Of a DNA stretch of 64,000 bases, positions 61,371-64,000 are shown one piece after another. The stretch comes from Chloroflexota bacterium (GTDB taxonomy: Bacteria > Chloroflexota > Anaerolineae > UBA7937 > B3-Chlor): NCBI GenBank assembly GCA_030603665.1, contig JAUVXJ010000004.1:1-64000 (forward strand), in the 5' to 3' direction. Positions within the stretch are counted from its first letter, which is position 1. Every line of letters starts with the position of its first letter. Both the position numbers and the translations under genes were made by a program. Below the pieces are notes generated by a model. The model saw nothing but the letters and a program-made list of their open reading frames with translations, ran no database searches and was not told the origin of the DNA.

Positions 61371-62543
61371 ATGGGCGAGAGGAGAGTGGTGTATCTCGAC
61401 CACGCGGCGACGACGGCTGTTCACCCCCAGGTCATTGAGGCCATGTTGCCGTACTACGGCGAGCGGTATGGCAACGCTTCTAGCGTGCACTCTCTCGGCC
61501 GAGAGGCACGTCAGGCGGTGGACAATGCGCGCGCTACCGTGGCCGAGATCTTGAACTGTAGTCCCAGGGAGATCATCTTCACCAGCTGCGGGACAGAGAG
61601 CGACAATCTGGCCATCAGAGGTGTGTGCTGGATGCGCCGAAGGCAGGGTGACCACGCCATCACCTCATCGGTCGAGCACCACGCGGTGAGCCACACCTGC
61701 GAGCAGATGGAAAGGCAGTTCGGCTTCGAGGTGACCTATCTGCCGGTGGACGAATACGGCCGCGTAGATCCGGCAGATGTGGAGCGGGCCATCGCCGACA
61801 CCACGATTCTGATCAGTATCATATATGCCAATAACGAGGTGGGGACCGTAGAGCCCATCGCTGAGATAGGAGAGATCGCGCGCAGACGGGGAATACCATT
61901 CCACACAGATGCGGTGCAGGCCGCCGGTGCGTTGAGCCTGGATGTTCAGGAGTTGAACGTAGACCTGCTCACTCTCTCGGGGCACAAGTTCTATGGGCCC
62001 AAGGGTGTGGGCGTGCTGTACGTGAGAGAGGGAACGGAACTACTCTGCAGCCAGACTGGTGGTGGGCACGAATGGGGTTTGCGCTCGGGTACCGAGAACG
62101 TGGCCGGTATCGTGGGCCTGGCCACGGCTTTGAAGCTGGCCGAGGAACGGAGAGAGAAAGAGAGCAGGAGGCTGACGGCACTTCGAGATCGCTTGGTAGA
62201 AGGTGTGCTTTCATCCATCGATCATTGTTGGCTGTTGGGACATCCGAGCCAGCGGCTGCCCAACAACGCCAACATCGCCTTCGAGTACGTAGAGGGGGAG
62301 GGCATACTTCTGGCTCTTGACATGGAGGGCATCGCTGCGTCCAGTGGCTCAGCGTGCTCCACCGGGTCCTCGGACGCGTCCCACGTGGCATTGGCCATGG
62401 GAGTGAAACCGGAAGTGGCCCGTGGCGCGATCCGGATGACGCTTGGTCACGAGAACACTGAGGAGGACGTGGATCGCGTCCTGGAGGTATTTCCTGGGAT
62501 AGTGCAACGGCTACGAGCTATGTCGCCCCTGTACGAAGCGTGA
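61371..62543 (+). CDS. iscS: Cysteine desulfurase (NifS/IscS type)
   Basis: 390 residues. The PLP fold-I start VYLDHAATTAVHPQV, the His in SSVEHHAVSHTC (about 100-111), DAVQAAGALSLD, the PLP lysine in SGHKFYGPKGVGVLYV (about 203) and the catalytic Cys in SSGSACSTGS (about 321-330) are all present. The Cys loop length suits group I IscS/NifS enzymes. It supplies persulfide sulfur to IscU, encoded 33 bases downstream. Confidence 0.96.
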   Translation: MGERRVVYLDHAATTAVHPQVIEAMLPYYGERYGNASSVHSLGREARQAVDNARATVAEILNCSPREIIFTSCGTESDNLAIRGVCWMRRRQGDHAITSSVEHHAVSHTCEQMERQFGFEVTYLPVDEYGRVDPADVERAIADTTILISIIYANNEVGTVEPIAEIGEIARRRGIPFHTDAVQAAGALSLDVQELNVDLLTLSGHKFYGPKGVGVLYVREGTELLCSQTGGGHEWGLRSGTENVAGIVGLATALKLAEERREKESRRLTALRDRLVEGVLSSIDHCWLLGHPSQRLPNNANIAFEYVEGEGILLALDMEGIAASSGSACSTGSSDASHVALAMGVKPEVARGAIRMTLGHENTEEDVDRVLEVFPGIVQRLRAMSPLYEA

Positions 62544-62576
62544 GCGACTTCAGTTTTGGAAGGAGACAACAAGCGC

Positions 62577-62978
62577 ATGTATTCTGAACTGGTCATGCAG
62601 CATTTTACTGATCCCCAGAACGTGGGGGTGATCGACGAGCCCGACGGTGTGGGCAAGGTCGGGAACCCCATGTGCGGTGACGTGATGGAGATGTTCATCA
62701 AGGTAAAGGAAAACCATATAGAGGACGTCAAATTCCGAACGTTCGGGTGCGGAGCCGCCATCGCTACCAGCAGCATCGCCACGGAAATGATCAAGGGCAA
62801 GTCCCTGGATGAGGCGGTCAACCTGTCGAACAAGGCGGTGGCCGACGCGCTAGGGGGGTTGCCCGCGCAGAAGATGCACTGCTCGAACCTGGCCGCGGAC
62901 GCCGTTCGCGCCGCTATAGAGGACTACCGGAGCAAGGAAAAGGGCACCAAGAACGAGGGAGAGCAGCGCGAAGAGTAG
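62577..62978 (+). CDS. iscU: Iron-sulfur cluster scaffold IscU
   Basis: 133 residues from ATG at 62577 (AGGAG 11 bases upstream). Three scaffold cysteines: GNPMCGDVME (about 36), FGCGAAIATSS (about 62) and MHCSNLAADAV (about 103), with the conserved Asp after the first Cys. There is no HscA L-P-P-V-K motif: the region reads Q-K-M-H-C. It assembles [2Fe-2S] and [4Fe-4S] clusters with IscS. It converges with the CCG-domain gene that starts 18 bases later on the other strand. Confidence 0.94.
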   Translation: MYSELVMQHFTDPQNVGVIDEPDGVGKVGNPMCGDVMEMFIKVKENHIEDVKFRTFGCGAAIATSSIATEMIKGKSLDEAVNLSNKAVADALGGLPAQKMHCSNLAADAVRAAIEDYRSKEKGTKNEGEQREE

Positions 62979-62996
62979 CAGGGGGAAGACCCCGGG

Positions 62997-64000
62997 CTAC
63001 TCGTCCTGCGGGAGCGCCTCGTCCAACAGGTCCCACAGGCTGCGCACGTCAACGAAGACATCGGTCTCGTTGGCCAACCGGCTTGCCCCGCGAAGAAGGG
63101 TGGGTTCGCACGTGGGGCAGACGGTGATGAGATTCTCCACCCCCACGCCCAGGGCATCTCGGATGCGGTTCTTGGCCACCTCCAGCGCCAGATCCGGATC
63201 GGTGTCCGCCACCCCACCGCCACCCCCGCAGCAACTGGAGAACGTACGATTGTGCTCCATCTCCACCAGTTCCACACCCAGGGCGCGGAGGATGTCCCTG
63301 GGCTCGTCGAGGATGCCCAACATGCGACCCAGGTGACATGGGTCGTGGTAGGTGGCCCTCAACTCCAACTGCCCAGGATTCAGTTCCTCCATCCTCTCGG
63401 CCACGGCGACAATGGCGTGCTTGACCTTCAGACCGTACCTCTCCCGTAGGGTGATGGTGCATGTGGGGCAGAGGGTCAGTATCTCCTGATCGGCGTGCTC
63501 GCCATAGGCCTCAGTGAACTTCTCCTGGATGCGCTCGAAGTCGTCCTCGAAGCCAGCGGCTTCGGCGAAATACCCACAGCAGGTCTCTTCAACCACCAGA
63601 GGATCCAGGCCGCACCGCTCCAATACAGAGATGATCGTCCTGGCCTCGACGGGCTTGCTCTGATAGAGGCACCCGAGGTAGAGCGGGGTCGTGCCCTCTC
63701 TTTTCATGGGTACAGGCCGGTCGAAGAGAACACCCTCCTCTACGATCCTGGAAACCTTCTGTTGGTGCTCTGGAGATGAGAGCCCCTCCTGGTTCATACG
63801 CGATCGCAGGCTGGTGATGACCTCTAGATTGTTGAGCGCGCACCGGGCCTGACAGTACCCGCAGAGCAGGCAGCCATCCAGTATTTCCTGCACCTCCTCC
63901 GACGGCTCGATGAGGCCCTCCAGCAGTGCCCTGGCAATCAACATCTTGCCGCGGCTGGTATACGCCTCAAAGCCCTTGACCCGGTATACCGGGCAGTCAG
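62997..64000 (-). CDS. CCG-domain iron-sulfur protein (GlcF/LutA/HdrD-like), 5' partial
   Basis: The frame is open to the right edge; about 333 residues are visible, including upstream DCPVYRVKGFEAYTSRGK before the ATG at 63944. A ferredoxin-type CLLCGYCQARC cluster lies near 44 of the visible sequence. Two CCG modules follow: YLGCLYQSK with ETCCGYFAEA (about 137) and TLCPTC, then YHDPCHLGR, FSSCCGGGGG (about 257) and VCPTCEP. This is the GlcF/LutA/HdrD family of electron-transfer subunits for 2-hydroxyacid or heterodisulfide redox enzymes. The partner flavoprotein gene is expected to the right, outside the window. Confidence 0.88.
   Translation of the reverse strand, partial: DCPVYRVKGFEAYTSRGKMLIARALLEGLIEPSEEVQEILDGCLLCGYCQARCALNNLEVITSLRSRMNQEGLSSPEHQQKVSRIVEEGVLFDRPVPMKREGTTPLYLGCLYQSKPVEARTIISVLERCGLDPLVVEETCCGYFAEAAGFEDDFERIQEKFTEAYGEHADQEILTLCPTCTITLRERYGLKVKHAIVAVAERMEELNPGQLELRATYHDPCHLGRMLGILDEPRDILRALGVELVEMEHNRTFSSCCGGGGGVADTDPDLALEVAKNRIRDALGVGVENLITVCPTCEPTLLRGASRLANETDVFVDVRSLWDLLDEALPQDE

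Noticed and set aside
1..64000. CRISPR arrays, rRNA genes, prophage or plasmid replication modules
   Set aside because: No regularly spaced repeats, rRNA-like segments, or phage/replication proteins were seen.

Overview
The window reads as a chromosomal segment of an anaerobic or facultatively anaerobic, moderately GC-rich bacterium, most likely a Chloroflexota (Anaerolineae-like) lineage. This assignment is inferred from gene content, not from a marker gene: fumarase, HdrABC and soluble fumarate-reductase-type subunits in one operon, a methylmalonyl-CoA segment, V4R and PATAN regulatory proteins, and a CAP protein with a BACON-like tail behind a c-di-GMP-I aptamer. Promoters follow the ordinary sigma70 pattern (TTGACA, 16-18 bases, TATAAT). 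TGA is used normally as a stop. TTG and GTG starts are common.

Region 1 (1-12.2 kb): a small plus-strand set (DGC zinc-binding protein, OsmC-like protein, CxxC thioredoxin-like protein, ACR3 permease) ends in a leftover C-terminus of a second ACR3. A long minus-strand series follows: two radical SAM proteins, a NodB deacetylase, a DDAH-like amidine hydrolase, a nitroreductase, an AlkZ-related protein, a FecR-like protein, acylphosphatase, an RNase H-fold nuclease, an AEC permease and a HEAT-repeat protein.

Region 2 (12.3-20.9 kb) is the standout. One minus-strand operon encodes both halves of class I fumarase, HdrC, HdrB, two HdrA-type flavoproteins that lack complementary modules, and TfrB-like and TfrA-like (fumarate reductase/succinate dehydrogenase) subunits with no membrane anchor. 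It looks like a soluble Hdr-coupled fumarate/succinate system. A divergent TetR gene with a clear operator follows.

Region 3 (22-30.4 kb): acyl-CoA dehydrogenase, EtfBA, a DUF169 remnant, methylmalonyl-CoA mutase large chain and epimerase run rightward. Succinyl-CoA ligase (sucC, a small 7-Cys protein, sucD) runs leftward. With region 2 these outline a route between fumarate, succinate, succinyl-CoA and methylmalonyl-CoA.

Region 4 (30.8-39.1 kb): a histidine-themed block on the minus strand: hutU, hutI, a DUF6125-like gene, tRNA-His(GTG), hutH, hisS and two HAD phosphatases.

Region 5 (39.1-52.3 kb): a methyltransferase, a nitroreductase, a fold-III PLP enzyme, a pterin-dependent methyltransferase, a beta-CASP nuclease, an M3-type peptidase, pyruvate-dehydrogenase-type E1 subunits, a decayed transposase and a large membrane glycosyltransferase-like protein. 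An 86-base repeat flanks the last two.

Region 6 (52.4-64 kb): a PATAN / MglA-type GTPase / roadblock module with a broken V4R gene; a TPP-riboswitch-controlled thiamine salvage and uptake operon; the CAP protein under a c-di-GMP-I aptamer; an iscR-iscS-iscU operon with an operator-like inverted repeat; and a CCG-domain Fe-S protein running off the right edge.
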